Origin: a virus
Length of the DNA: 64,000 nt
Reading direction: 5' to 3' (one strand)
Virus record (IMG/VR): IMGVR_UViG_3300006735_000018
Span: 28,963 to 92,962 of that record
How positions within the stretch are numbered: position 1 is the first letter of the stretch; the number at the start of each line of letters is the position of its first letter. Of the stretch, positions 10,035 to 18,487 are shown in pieces. The notes beneath the pieces were generated by a model that was given only the letters and a program-made list of their open reading frames with translations, searched no databases and was not told where the DNA came from. Position numbers and translations under genes: made by a program.

Positions 10035-10197
10035 TTTTCACTTCTTTTACTTCTTCTTTATGCCCACAACTAGGACAAGTTATTTTATTTTTTAATATGT
10101 CATTAGAAAACAAATGGTAGTCAGCAATTGACCACCATTTATTACACTTACCACAATTAAAGTGGTATAATATTTCTTTACTAAATTTGTGTTTCAC
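10021..10197 (-). CDS. Small zinc-ribbon protein (GTG start)
   Basis: 58 residues. The frame is closed by TAA immediately before the GTG at 10197, so GTG is the first possible strong start; it lies inside the 3' end of the ribonucleotide reductase gene. Two Cys pairs, CGKC near residue 15 and CPSCGH near residue 41, are spaced as in a zinc ribbon, with WWSIADYH between. It occupies what would otherwise be a 146-nt gap between two genes on the same strand. A nucleic-acid-binding or redox role is possible; nothing specific was recognised. Confidence 0.6.
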   Translation of the reverse strand: MKHKFSKEILYHFNCGKCNKWWSIADYHLFSNDILKNKITCPSCGHKEEVKEVKNEKE

Positions 10198-12100
10198 TTA
10201 GTTCTGTTTCTTTTTCGTTTTTTTCTAAAGATTTTAAATCAACGTCAATTTCACATTGGCCACCTGAACAAGCTAGTTCACCAGATAAATCTGTATTATC
10301 ATCTAACTCAACAACTTTAGTTAAATCTACATTAGTTAATGATTTCATCATTTCATTATATTTTTCTTTAGTAATATCTTCAAATGGTGCTTGAGTATAT
10401 GTTCCTCCATTATATGGTAAAACAGAAAGACCATTATAATATTTTCTATTTTCCCACATCCATTCACCAGCTGAATCCCATTCGTTTTCTCTTAATGAAA
10501 TAGTTGCTGATACATTGTGTGAGTTTGAACCTTTTCTGTGTCCACTTCTAACCCACTCTGTAGCAATTTTTTTAACTCTCTCTAACAAATCAAAAGGAGA
10601 TTCTGTTCTCATAATTGCACCTTCTGGGGCTTTTTGTGGGACAGATATTACTGCGGTATCATGTGGTCTAAAATATTCATCTTCAACCAGTTCTGGGTGG
10701 TTTAATTTTAAGTAAGTGTAAATAGCTTCATTCTTGCCAACTCTAACTCTTCTAATATAATAATCATTATGCCAAGCATGGATACCTGATGATGTACCTA
10801 AAGTTAAAGAGGTTGTTCCTGCGGGTTTAACAGTTGTTGTTCTAGCTGCTGGATTTATACCTAATAATTTAGAAACTCTAGTATTTTCTCTTTTTACTAA
10901 ACTTGCAGCTTTTTTAGTGTCATAATTAAGTACCTTACCAGAACCAATACCTGTCATCGACACACCTATAAGAGCATCTTTTTCAGTGGTTTCTCTCCAA
11001 ACATCTCTTAGATAGTGGAATGCTGTATACCCAGCTTGAAGTGTTCCGATAAATGCAGCTACTTTAACTCTTTCGTTTAAATCTTCTTGAGATTCTATAT
11101 TTGAAACATTTACCTCACACAAGTTACAGAATTGGTACGGTCTTAAAGCTATTTCACAACATGGATTAGTTCCCCAATCTTTATCATTATTTAGATAGAT
11201 TCCTGGTTCACCAGAATTAGATAACTCAACTCTTTTCCATAAGTCCATAAAAAATTCTTTAGTAATTTTATGTCTCATTAATACAGCGGAGTTGTTAGCT
11301 CTACCTCTTTGGGGGTTTAGTTCCCACCAATTACCAGCTTTACAACCAATCATAAGGTCATCATCAGCTGAAAATAAACTAATTAAAGCTGCACGTCTAA
11401 TACCACCCGCTAATACAGCATCTGCTATATAACATACAATATCATGGACTTCTATAGTTGTAAGTTGGTCTCCGTTTTCTTTACCAGATAATATACCTTC
11501 AATTTTTACTAAACATTCTTTTAATGGTTGTGGTCCTGGGGCTTTACCTCCTGATGTTATTAATCTTGCACCTTTTGCTCTAATATCAGAATAATCAAAT
11601 TCTATTCTTGAACCCCCACCATTCATATATGATTTCATAAGAACTTTAATAGAATCTGCCCAACCTTCAATAGAATCTCCAATTAAAAATCTTCGTTTTC
11701 TTTTTGGATATGGCTTTTGTATAACTGGTAATTTAGCAACGTGATGTTTTTGTACAGAGTATCCTACACCTGTTCCACCTAATAATAAGAACATACACTC
11801 ACTAAAACTATCGATATGGTCAATAGGCATATAAGCACAATTGTATATTCTATTAGGAGATATCTCAATTGGTTTTCCACCAAATTGCATTGACCTCATT
11901 GATGGTAATACTTTTTTATTGTACACAAATTTATACTTATCCTCTATTTCATCTTTTAGATGTGGATATTTTTTAATGTGCATATTTTTATTCCTAGTAA
12001 CTAACTCTTCCCAAGTTTCTCGTCTCTCTAGTTCTGGTAGATATTTTGCGTACTTCATGTAGACAGTAATATCAGATAAAATTTTGTTTGAAATTTCCAT
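10181..12100 (-). CDS. nrdJ: Adenosylcobalamin-dependent (class II) ribonucleotide reductase
   Basis: 639 residues. Reduces ribonucleotides to deoxyribonucleotides with a cobalamin-generated thiyl radical, supplying precursors for phage replication. Visible family features: RIYNCAYMPIDH near residue 85 (active-site disulfide Cys), LLLGGTGVGYSVQ, GGIRRAALISLFS, NPCCEIALRPYQFCNLCEVN near 312-332 (radical-site Cys region), and a C-terminal CSGGQC pair near residue 610 with the C-x4-C spacing of the reducing cysteines of monomeric class II enzymes. It is shorter than the roughly 740-residue Lactobacillus enzyme. The gene follows the helicase by 16 nt. Confidence 0.9.
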   Translation of the reverse strand: MEISNKILSDITVYMKYAKYLPELERRETWEELVTRNKNMHIKKYPHLKDEIEDKYKFVYNKKVLPSMRSMQFGGKPIEISPNRIYNCAYMPIDHIDSFSECMFLLLGGTGVGYSVQKHHVAKLPVIQKPYPKRKRRFLIGDSIEGWADSIKVLMKSYMNGGGSRIEFDYSDIRAKGARLITSGGKAPGPQPLKECLVKIEGILSGKENGDQLTTIEVHDIVCYIADAVLAGGIRRAALISLFSADDDLMIGCKAGNWWELNPQRGRANNSAVLMRHKITKEFFMDLWKRVELSNSGEPGIYLNNDKDWGTNPCCEIALRPYQFCNLCEVNVSNIESQEDLNERVKVAAFIGTLQAGYTAFHYLRDVWRETTEKDALIGVSMTGIGSGKVLNYDTKKAASLVKRENTRVSKLLGINPAARTTTVKPAGTTSLTLGTSSGIHAWHNDYYIRRVRVGKNEAIYTYLKLNHPELVEDEYFRPHDTAVISVPQKAPEGAIMRTESPFDLLERVKKIATEWVRSGHRKGSNSHNVSATISLRENEWDSAGEWMWENRKYYNGLSVLPYNGGTYTQAPFEDITKEKYNEMMKSLTNVDLTKVVELDDNTDLSGELACSGGQCEIDVDLKSLEKNEKETELSETQI

Positions 12101-12116
12101 ATTTTTTATTTTTATT

Positions 12117-13490
12117 TTATTTATTTAGTAGTTTTTCTCTTCTTTCTAGAGCGTCCATAACTCTTTTTCGATTTCTTTGTGTTTTGTCCTCTTCAAAACC
12201 TAAGAATGTTTGTGTAGATTCGGTATTAATTTCCAATGTAGCATTGTCAAATGTACAGTTTTCAAATATAATACCATCTTGACCTAATCTAGACTTAGTT
12301 ATAGCGATAGTAGCTAAACCAAGTTCTTTTTGTTGTAATGTTTTTGCCACTGAAATTATGACATGTCCAACTTGAGCTTTCTTTATAGACCCACCCATTT
12401 GGTCTGTAGTAACCACTTCTGAAGAAATAGAAGACCTATTACCTTGTGCTGCTGTCCAACCAACTAGATTTAACTCATGACACATAGCTTCATATTTTCT
12501 CATAACAGAACCTTCACCTTTCCATTCATCATTAAAACTTCTATCTGGGATTACACAATCTATGTAATCTAAAACTACAATATCTAAATTTACACCCTCT
12601 GAAGTTATTTTTCTAATTTGATTTTTTATTTGTGCGATAGTAAACTCGTCTGAAGCTAACTTTTTTAATATTAGTTTACCTCCATTTTTTTTCATCTCAT
12701 CAGCCTTAGAGAGTACTTTTTCTTTATTTTCACTAAGTTTTTGTGGTTCTATACCAGTCCAACAAGTAAAGTGCTTTCTTTGTATAATTTTAGGGTTGTC
12801 TTCAAAAAATATTTGTAAGACATTATATCCCATATTAAAAGCGGTATTAGCGAATCTTGTTAGTATTGTAGTTTTACCCACACCTGTTGGTGCTAATATA
12901 ACACCTAACTCACCTTTTGCTAGTCCACCATTCAATAAATTGTCGATGCCGTCTATGCCAGTAGGGATTGGGTGTCTATAATCATCTTTTAAAACATCTT
13001 CTAGATTTTGAAATACTTCTACCGTTCCTTCGTCACCCTCACCAATACTAATAGCTTCTCTTATATATTCCTCACACTTATCATAACTTTCAAATTCACC
13101 TTTTTCTAGTATAGTTTCTACTTTTCTAATAGCTTTTTTTAACTCTTGTTGTTTACAAAATTTTATAGTTTTTTCCTTTATAAATAAGTGGTCTTCAAAA
13201 GAAGCTTCCTTTACGTCCCTTAACATATCAATAACACATTTTTTAGCCATTTCAGAAGAAATTTCTAATTGTGTTAATTGTTCTATACCTTCAAAAGATG
13301 GAATACTCTGGTACTTTTCGTAATACTCTTTCATCATTTGCATAATTAATTTAAAGTATTGGTTATCAAAATATTTTGATTGTATACTATCAATTATAGA
13401 TTGTGCAAATAATTTATCTGTTATAATTAGATTTAATATTTTTAGTTGGAAGTTATATCCTAGGTATCCAAAATTCTCGGTGTTTGTCAT
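12117..13490 (-). CDS. Replicative DNA helicase, DnaB/gp41-like
   Basis: 457 residues, similar to T4 gp41 (475). RecA-type motor domain: Walker A APTGVGKTT near residue 200, Walker B LDIVVLDYID near residue 310, then a polar segment (WTAAQGNRSS) and MGGSIKKAQVGHVIISV, consistent with DnaB-family motifs H3 and H4. It unwinds duplex DNA ahead of the lagging-strand machinery. The N-terminal 170 residues are helical, as expected for the primase-interacting domain. It sits between a protein of unknown function and the ribonucleotide reductase, within the replication block. Confidence 0.85.
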   Translation of the reverse strand: MTNTENFGYLGYNFQLKILNLIITDKLFAQSIIDSIQSKYFDNQYFKLIMQMMKEYYEKYQSIPSFEGIEQLTQLEISSEMAKKCVIDMLRDVKEASFEDHLFIKEKTIKFCKQQELKKAIRKVETILEKGEFESYDKCEEYIREAISIGEGDEGTVEVFQNLEDVLKDDYRHPIPTGIDGIDNLLNGGLAKGELGVILAPTGVGKTTILTRFANTAFNMGYNVLQIFFEDNPKIIQRKHFTCWTGIEPQKLSENKEKVLSKADEMKKNGGKLILKKLASDEFTIAQIKNQIRKITSEGVNLDIVVLDYIDCVIPDRSFNDEWKGEGSVMRKYEAMCHELNLVGWTAAQGNRSSISSEVVTTDQMGGSIKKAQVGHVIISVAKTLQQKELGLATIAITKSRLGQDGIIFENCTFDNATLEINTESTQTFLGFEEDKTQRNRKRVMDALERREKLLNK

Positions 13491-13506
13491 ATAATGTTGT
13501 TTAGAA

Positions 13507-13513
13507 ATAAATA
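13507..13513 (-). promoter_or_regulatory. TATTTAT element, 15-19 nt class
   Basis: Lies 16 nt before the helicase start. This is the only clear case upstream of a replication gene, so it may be chance or a second promoter. Confidence 0.3.
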
Positions 13514-13526
13514 TTAAAATTACTAA

Positions 13527-13955
13527 TTAAAGTTGCTTATCTAGGTAGTAAGTCTCAGGATTTCTTAATGACAAAACGTCAGTTAACTCTCTTAATATAT
13601 AAGAAATTTGTGGTCTTATATCTACGGAGTATCTTACTCTTGGTGGATAAAGGTTGGCAGAGAATATTCTTTCCATTATTACATAGTTTCCTTTTTTAAT
13701 CGTTATCGTAAAAACTTCATTTTCTTCCTGTAATTTTGACACATCTTCTTTAAAAAATTCATCAATAACATCTATAGTTTTTGAGATTAATTGTTCGTTT
13801 ATGATTGTTTTTATGTATTTAACACTTTCATACAGGTCAACGGAACGAGTTGTTTTAGGGTTATGGTTTCTAACTGTAAAAAATCTTTGACATATAATAT
13901 TATCATTTATAGATAATACGAATTCAAACTTTTCTTTTTCTTCAAATTGTTTCAT
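13527..13955 (-). CDS. Duplicated-domain protein of the replication block, unknown function
   Basis: 142 residues in two similar halves. SINDNIICQRFFTVRN with RSVDLYESVKYI in the first half aligns with TIKKGNYVIMERIFSANLYPP and RYSVDIRPQISYIL in the second: a strand-turn-strand, an (R)(F/I)F patch, then SVD and a helix. It lies between the 5' nuclease and the helicase, 2 nt from the nuclease start. A DNA-binding or loader role is possible from context only; I do not recognise the family. Confidence 0.6.
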   Translation of the reverse strand: MKQFEEKEKFEFVLSINDNIICQRFFTVRNHNPKTTRSVDLYESVKYIKTIINEQLISKTIDVIDEFFKEDVSKLQEENEVFTITIKKGNYVIMERIFSANLYPPRVRYSVDIRPQISYILRELTDVLSLRNPETYYLDKQL

Positions 13956-13956
13956 T

Positions 13957-14967
13957 TTATAAAATTTTTTTAAATTTATTTTTTTCTATTCTAGTTAAAG
14001 TTAAAAATGGTTTAGTAAAATTTAAGAAAGATTCATCAGAATTTCCAATAAAATTAAATAAACCATCTTCCATCATCATCCTTAATAGATTTTTATATGA
14101 ACGCCCTTCTGGGTCCATGTTTTCATTTATTAATTGTTTAATTTCTATTTGTTCTTTTTTTGGTAACAACGATGTTCCCAAATCAACTAAAAATGTATTT
14201 CTAACAAAAAAATCTTCGCCTAATTCTCCTTCTTTTGTTATACCTTTTACAATATTTTTTAGTCTAAAATTTTTATCTCCTTTTTCGTATTTATTTTTAC
14301 AAATCGATAAAAACTCTTTAAGTTCTATTTTTTTATTTTTTATTTCAGGTACTAAATTAATTAATGTTTTTATACCAACATTTTTAATACCACTTATATC
14401 GTCAGATGAGTCCCCACATATAATTTTAATTAATTTTATATTTTCTACAGGAACTATATGTTTTTCAAATTTAATCTTATCACCTTTTTTAACTATTTCT
14501 AAATTGTTTAGTAGTTTTAAATTTGTGTTTGTGGATACTAGTTGGGTTAAATCTCTATCGTTAGATAATATTGTAATTTTTTCTTTAGTATTTTGTGAAC
14601 TGTAAAAAGCTATACAGTCGTCGGCTTCATGACCTTCAAATTCACACTGTCTAATAAAAATTTCTTCTAAGTATTGTTGTACTCTTACTTTTTGTAAGTA
14701 TAAAGATTCACGTTTTTCGTCAGTTAATCTTTTATTAATTCTTTTAGCTTTATATTGTGGATATAACTTTCTTCTACTTTCATAGTTTTTTTTACCATCC
14801 CAAGCAACAACAATTTTATTAAAATTATATTCTGTTATTAATTTTTTTATTGTATTAAGAAAATAAAATACGGCACCTAGATTAGTGTCTTTATTTTGGA
14901 AATTTTTTAGTCCGTGAAATCCTAATTGTAGTAATGAGTTTCCGTCAACAAGAAGAGTTTTAGTCAC
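13957..14967 (-). CDS. 5'-3' exonuclease / flap endonuclease (T4 RNase H-like)
   Basis: 336 residues, similar to T4 RNase H (305). Features of the FEN/PolI 5' nuclease fold in order: LLVDGNSLL (first metal Asp), VVAWDGKKNYESRRKLYPQY, EFEGHEADDCIAFY near residue 112, ILSNDRDLTQLV near 137, and the helix-hairpin-helix region GDSSDDISGIKNVGIKT near 190. It would remove RNA primers and flaps during lagging-strand synthesis. The gene follows the FKBP gene by 24 nt. Confidence 0.87.
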   Translation of the reverse strand: MTKTLLVDGNSLLQLGFHGLKNFQNKDTNLGAVFYFLNTIKKLITEYNFNKIVVAWDGKKNYESRRKLYPQYKAKRINKRLTDEKRESLYLQKVRVQQYLEEIFIRQCEFEGHEADDCIAFYSSQNTKEKITILSNDRDLTQLVSTNTNLKLLNNLEIVKKGDKIKFEKHIVPVENIKLIKIICGDSSDDISGIKNVGIKTLINLVPEIKNKKIELKEFLSICKNKYEKGDKNFRLKNIVKGITKEGELGEDFFVRNTFLVDLGTSLLPKKEQIEIKQLINENMDPEGRSYKNLLRMMMEDGLFNFIGNSDESFLNFTKPFLTLTRIEKNKFKKIL

Positions 14968-14991
14968 TTTTTTATAATTAAAGGTTAAACA

Positions 14992-15426
14992 CTATTTTTC
15001 TACTTCTAAAAGTTCTATTTCAAAATTTAAATCTTTACCAGCTAGTGGGTGATTCATATCTAAAGTTACCTCTGTTTTAGTAACTTCTAATATTGTAGCT
15101 GTAGCTGGTTTACCACTTTTAGTATTCCCCTTTATTCTTTCATCAATAATAAATCTAAAGTCTTTTGGGAATTCATTTCTTGGTGTTTTTAGTACAGCTT
15201 CTTCTAAGTATTCACCGTACGCGTCTTTAACTGGAATATGTATCTTTTTTTTATCACCAACAGACATAGTTCTTACAGTATTTTCAAAATCTTTTAAAAC
15301 TATACCATTACCAGTTGTAAACTCTAAAGGTTCTTTTCTTTTTATAGAATTGTCAAATTCAGAACCATCTTTTAATGTACCTACATAATGTACTTTAACT
15401 TTTTTACCTAAACCTATATTATTCAT
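14992..15426 (-). CDS. FKBP-type peptidyl-prolyl isomerase, SlyD-like
   Basis: 144 residues from the ATG at 15426; an upstream in-frame ATG would only add a Lys-rich stretch translated from the recA-like coding region. The FKBP core is clear: KVKVHYVGTLKDGSEFDNS, LEFTTGNGIVLKDFENTV, MSVGDKKKIHIPVKDAYGEY. An insert-in-flap domain follows (TATILEVTKTEVTLDMNHPLAG), as in SlyD. These enzymes isomerise prolyl bonds and act as folding chaperones. The start overlaps the UvsX stop by 8 nt (ATGAATAA), so production is coupled to the recombinase. No metal-binding His/Cys tail is present. Confidence 0.88.
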   Translation of the reverse strand: MNNIGLGKKVKVHYVGTLKDGSEFDNSIKRKEPLEFTTGNGIVLKDFENTVRTMSVGDKKKIHIPVKDAYGEYLEEAVLKTPRNEFPKDFRFIIDERIKGNTKSGKPATATILEVTKTEVTLDMNHPLAGKDLNFEIELLEVEK

Positions 15427-16423
15427 TTTCTTTTTCTTCTTTTGTATCGAATTCACCACCAACACCTAGTTGTTCAGACCAAAAGGTAGCGTATTCTTGT
15501 TTATATTTTTCTATTGATTTCTTTTCTTCCGAAGTTTCTTTGCCAGCTAAAAAACCGTGAGGTGTTATTAAAATTTTACCATCCTCATAACCTAAACCAT
15601 TAACATGATTTTTCATAATTGTTATTTTTGTTCTAGTTGCAAATTTAACTTTTCTTTTTTCTTTAACAGCTGAAATATTTGTTGTTCCAGCATTTTTTTG
15701 ATTTCCAAACCTAAATACTAATGTAGAATTTAACCACAAAGCTTCACCCCCTTTTGCTTTAATTTTAGGTTGACCAAAAGGGTTATCTGGTAATTCTACC
15801 CATGGTTGATTTACCACTACTAGTGTATTTGTATATTTTGAGTCTTCTCTTCTAGATTTACCAATCCTTTGGTTGATTCCCATACCAATCTTGTCCGCAA
15901 ATACGGCCGCGTTGTGCATTTTACCACCTTTTCCATCAAATGTCATTTTACATGGTATTGAACCTACGGAATCCCATAAAAATAATAAGTCGTAGTCTAG
16001 TTCACCTTTTTCTTGAGCGTCTAATAAAGAATTTATATAATCTGTAATTTGTTCTATATATTCAAAGTCGTTATTGAATAGAAAAAATCCTTCCCAGTCT
16101 ATTTCACCTGTACTTTCATCCACCACTTCCTCACAATCAAAACCTAATAACTTAGCGTAATTAAATCCCCACTTCTGTTCAGTTATTATTATTACTGGTA
16201 ATACACCTTTTTTCTGTGCATCAACAGCTGTTTTAATAAGTGCTGTAGTCTTACCGGTATCTGAATGACCTAAAAACATTTGTAAATGGCCCATAGCTGG
16301 ACCAGGTATTCCCGTTGCGTCAAGGAATGCTGGTCCTAGGTCAAAAAATTTGTCTGATTTAAATTTAGCCTTTTTAGAGAATTTACTCTTTATGTCTGAA
16401 AAACTTCTTTTCTTTAATGCCAT
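15419..16423 (-). CDS. uvsX: UvsX/RecA-like recombinase
   Basis: 334 residues (T4 UvsX 391). ATPase core: Walker A GHSDTGKTT near residue 56, VIIITEQKWG, Walker B YDLLFLWDSVGSIP near residue 149, then VVVNQPW and KAKGGEALWLNSTLVFRFG, matching RecA/UvsX strand-exchange proteins. It coats ssDNA for recombination-dependent replication and repair. The C-terminus is acidic (KEEKENE), as often seen in recombinases. It sits 11 nt after the gp32-like gene. Confidence 0.88.
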   Translation of the reverse strand: MALKKRSFSDIKSKFSKKAKFKSDKFFDLGPAFLDATGIPGPAMGHLQMFLGHSDTGKTTALIKTAVDAQKKGVLPVIIITEQKWGFNYAKLLGFDCEEVVDESTGEIDWEGFFLFNNDFEYIEQITDYINSLLDAQEKGELDYDLLFLWDSVGSIPCKMTFDGKGGKMHNAAVFADKIGMGINQRIGKSRREDSKYTNTLVVVNQPWVELPDNPFGQPKIKAKGGEALWLNSTLVFRFGNQKNAGTTNISAVKEKRKVKFATRTKITIMKNHVNGLGYEDGKILITPHGFLAGKETSEEKKSIEKYKQEYATFWSEQLGVGGEFDTKEEKENE

Positions 16424-16434
16424 TTATATATTTT

Positions 16435-17301
16435 TTAAAACGGTAAATCTTCGTCTGCTTGTTGGTTTGCTTGTGGGTCTGTAGTTGTATTTGTACTACT
16501 CATATCCACAGTACTATTTGTTTTAGCGTTTGGGTCATCGTAAGTGTATTTTTTTAATTCACTATCCCAAACTGGGTCTAACCCTTTAGAGATTGCCTCT
16601 AGGTACTCAACAGGTTTTTGTGAATAAACATCTTTCCAAGTTCTTTCATCAGAAGTCCATTCTGTACCCTTAGCGTTATCTTCTGTTAACTTACCTGGGT
16701 CTTCATACATTACCGAAGATACTGTTGTATATTCCCCTCTTCCTCCTGGTAATGGAACAGCTTGTAAAATAAGAATTAAATCTCTACCCTCATTAACATC
16801 TGTAATATCACCTTTATTTCTCCAAATAGGAATAATTTTATCGATTGGTCCGTCACCTTTCCAATTATGTTTAAATCTCCAAAATTTTACACCATCTTCC
16901 TCCTTATCTCTATCAATAACTTTTACTATGTAAAATTTTTGTGAACGATACTGTCTTGCTAATTCTTTTGATTGTTCGTCACCAGCTAATTTAAGTGCTT
17001 CTTCCACTTCATTTAATGGGCTTCTTTCACCTGTTGGTTTTCCAGAAGAATCTTTTCCTGGGTCATAAATTTTCATCCATCTACCTTGTACTTGTGTGTT
17101 GTGAAAAAACACTTCTTTAAATGGTGAACTACCATCTGTGGTAGGTAGAATTCTAATTCTTTTTTCACCTGATTTAACACCTTTAGGTAGTGCTACGGTA
17201 AAATATTGTTTTAATCTGTCTTCGTCTGACATTCTTGGTTTTGAAGATGTTGCCTGTTTGTTTTTTTCGTATTGGGCTAATACAGCGTCTAATGAACTCA
17301 T
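16435..17301 (-). CDS. Single-stranded DNA-binding protein, gp32-like
   Basis: 288 residues (T4 gp32 301). Residues about 25-215 form the OB-fold region (KRIRILPTTDGSSPFKEVFF, FYIVKVIDRD, VKFWRFKHNW), followed by a Ser/Thr/Asn/Gln-rich linker and an acidic tip ending DEDLPF, the protein-docking tail of bacterial SSBs. No Zn-binding Cys/His cluster of T4 gp32 is visible. It is first in the recombination/replication transcript and has its own host-type promoter, as expected for a protein needed in quantity. Confidence 0.82.
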   Translation of the reverse strand: MSSLDAVLAQYEKNKQATSSKPRMSDEDRLKQYFTVALPKGVKSGEKRIRILPTTDGSSPFKEVFFHNTQVQGRWMKIYDPGKDSSGKPTGERSPLNEVEEALKLAGDEQSKELARQYRSQKFYIVKVIDRDKEEDGVKFWRFKHNWKGDGPIDKIIPIWRNKGDITDVNEGRDLILILQAVPLPGGRGEYTTVSSVMYEDPGKLTEDNAKGTEWTSDERTWKDVYSQKPVEYLEAISKGLDPVWDSELKKYTYDDPNAKTNSTVDMSSTNTTTDPQANQQADEDLPF

Positions 17302-17336
17302 AATTTATATTTTTTTTTAATAATTAATTTCTTTAA

Positions 17337-17367
17337 TAAAGGTAACTAACTTATTCCGGGTTGTCAA
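17337..17367 (-). promoter_or_regulatory. Bacteroidota-type promoter for the ssb-uvsX-replication operon
   Basis: Read on the minus strand: TTG (17367-17365), 20 nt, then TACCTTTA (17344-17337), matching the -33 TTG / -7 TAnnTTTG layout with one change at the last base. It lies just downstream of the terminator of the previous gene and 35 nt before the SSB start, so it would initiate the replication block independently. Confidence 0.5.
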
Positions 17368-17389
17368 TTATATGGGTATAAATAATTCC

Positions 17390-17416
17390 ATAAAAAAAGC
17401 CCTTTGTTAGGGCTTT
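17390..17416 (-). terminator. Rho-independent terminator after the acidic coiled-coil gene
   Basis: Stem AAGCCCT/AGGGCTT with a 5-nt loop; on the minus strand it is followed by a run of seven T. It lies 27 nt past the stop of the 251-residue protein and before the SSB promoter. Confidence 0.8.
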
Positions 17417-17442
17417 AAATATATACTATTTTTTTTATAGGG

Positions 17443-18198
17443 TCAAACGTTAAAACTTTTTTGTATCTCTGTTTCAGAATAATTATCAACGTCTTCAGGT
17501 GTTAATATGTATTCTTCTTTACCTTGTTCTTTATATTTGTCTTGGTTATCATTCCAAAAATCAGATAGTGATTGGTCAAAAGGTCCAGAATCCTGTTTTC
17601 TTAAATCTAACTTTTCTTCTTCACTTTTTGGTCTATACTTTTCTATTTTTTGTTCTAGACTACTAATTTGATTCATTAGTTGGTCCATTCCTGTTAATTT
17701 TTCTTCCATACCATCTAACATAGACATTAAGGATTCTAACTTATCATTAGTTTCTGATGTATTTTTTTCCAAAGTTTCTTGATTACTAACTAAATCAGTA
17801 ACCTCAACTTCTGTAGTATTTTCATCTTCTTTTTCTGGAGCTCCTGGTATTGCTGGTGGAGGTGTAGTTGGTAGTGTAGTTGGTGCTGCTGGTGGAGTAG
17901 GTGGTGCTGCTGGAATATTCTCGTCTGTTGGGGCGTCACCTGTTTCCATCTCAACTTCAGCGTCACCTAAACCTAATTCATCAAAACTAGTAGTATCTTC
18001 ATCATCTTCAGTTTCAACATCAGCTTCAACATCTTCCTGTTCACCTAATTCTGTTTTACCTAATATTCTTTCAACATGACTTCCCATACCTAAATTACCA
18101 AAACCACCCAAGTTTTGTTCACTAAGATTTTGAGAATTATAACCAATTTGATTAAATCTTTTTAACTCATTTAATAATTTTTTTTCTAAATTATCCAT
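17443..18198 (-). CDS. Acidic, Pro-rich, coiled-coil protein with propeptide-like N-terminus
   Basis: 251 residues. It begins MDNLEKKLLNELKRF (an L-x-E site) with a second L-x-E|Q site at residues 26-28 (NLSEQNLGG). Then come an acidic zone (about residues 55-90), a Pro/Ala/Thr spacer (about 95-120), a coiled coil with heptad-like Leu/Met (about 145-195), and a charged C-terminus. The layout resembles phage scaffold or core proteins, or an elongated linker. It overlaps the previous gene by 8 nt and ends the long tail-gene transcript. Function not recognised. Confidence 0.55.
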   Translation of the reverse strand: MDNLEKKLLNELKRFNQIGYNSQNLSEQNLGGFGNLGMGSHVERILGKTELGEQEDVEADVETEDDEDTTSFDELGLGDAEVEMETGDAPTDENIPAAPPTPPAAPTTLPTTPPPAIPGAPEKEDENTTEVEVTDLVSNQETLEKNTSETNDKLESLMSMLDGMEEKLTGMDQLMNQISSLEQKIEKYRPKSEEEKLDLRKQDSGPFDQSLSDFWNDNQDKYKEQGKEEYILTPEDVDNYSETEIQKSFNV

Positions 18199-18430
18199 TT
18201 AATAATTGTTTTACTTGACCGTTAGGGGATTCAACTTTTACTTTTCTATTTACTCTAATTTCGTTTTCTACTCTCTCAATTAAACCATCTCTACTTCTTA
18301 TAGTGTAACAAATTCCAGTATCTAAATCACAAACTTCTTGACCTTCAGGTGAGTTACCATTTTCAACTATATTGTTTGTATTTTTACCTAAAAAATTACC
18401 TAATTTTTGTCTTAAATTGTCTGTTATCAT
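18191..18430 (-). CDS. Small hypothetical protein
   Basis: 79 residues, basic and soluble, with two cysteines close together (EVCDLDTGICYTI) and a C-terminal beta-rich segment (RVENEIRVNRKVKVESPNG). It sits between the giant hub gene and the coiled-coil gene, overlapping the latter by 8 nt. No family recognised. Confidence 0.5.
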   Translation of the reverse strand: MITDNLRQKLGNFLGKNTNNIVENGNSPEGQEVCDLDTGICYTIRSRDGLIERVENEIRVNRKVKVESPNGQVKQLLNG

Positions 18431-18445
18431 AATATTCTTTATTAT

Positions 18446-18452
18446 ATAAATA
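18446..18452 (-). promoter_or_regulatory. TATTTAT element, 15-19 nt class
   Basis: Lies 15 nt before the start of the 79-residue protein; a second copy is at 18461-18467. Confidence 0.4.
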
Positions 18453-18487
18453 TTGTTAATATAAATAAAATCTTTTATACTCTATAT

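Noticed and set aside
14117-14605. 162-codon plus-strand frame opposite the 5' nuclease
   Set aside because: Phe/Ser/Leu-rich shadow of a Lys/Asn-rich gene; the minus-strand reading has complete FEN motifs.
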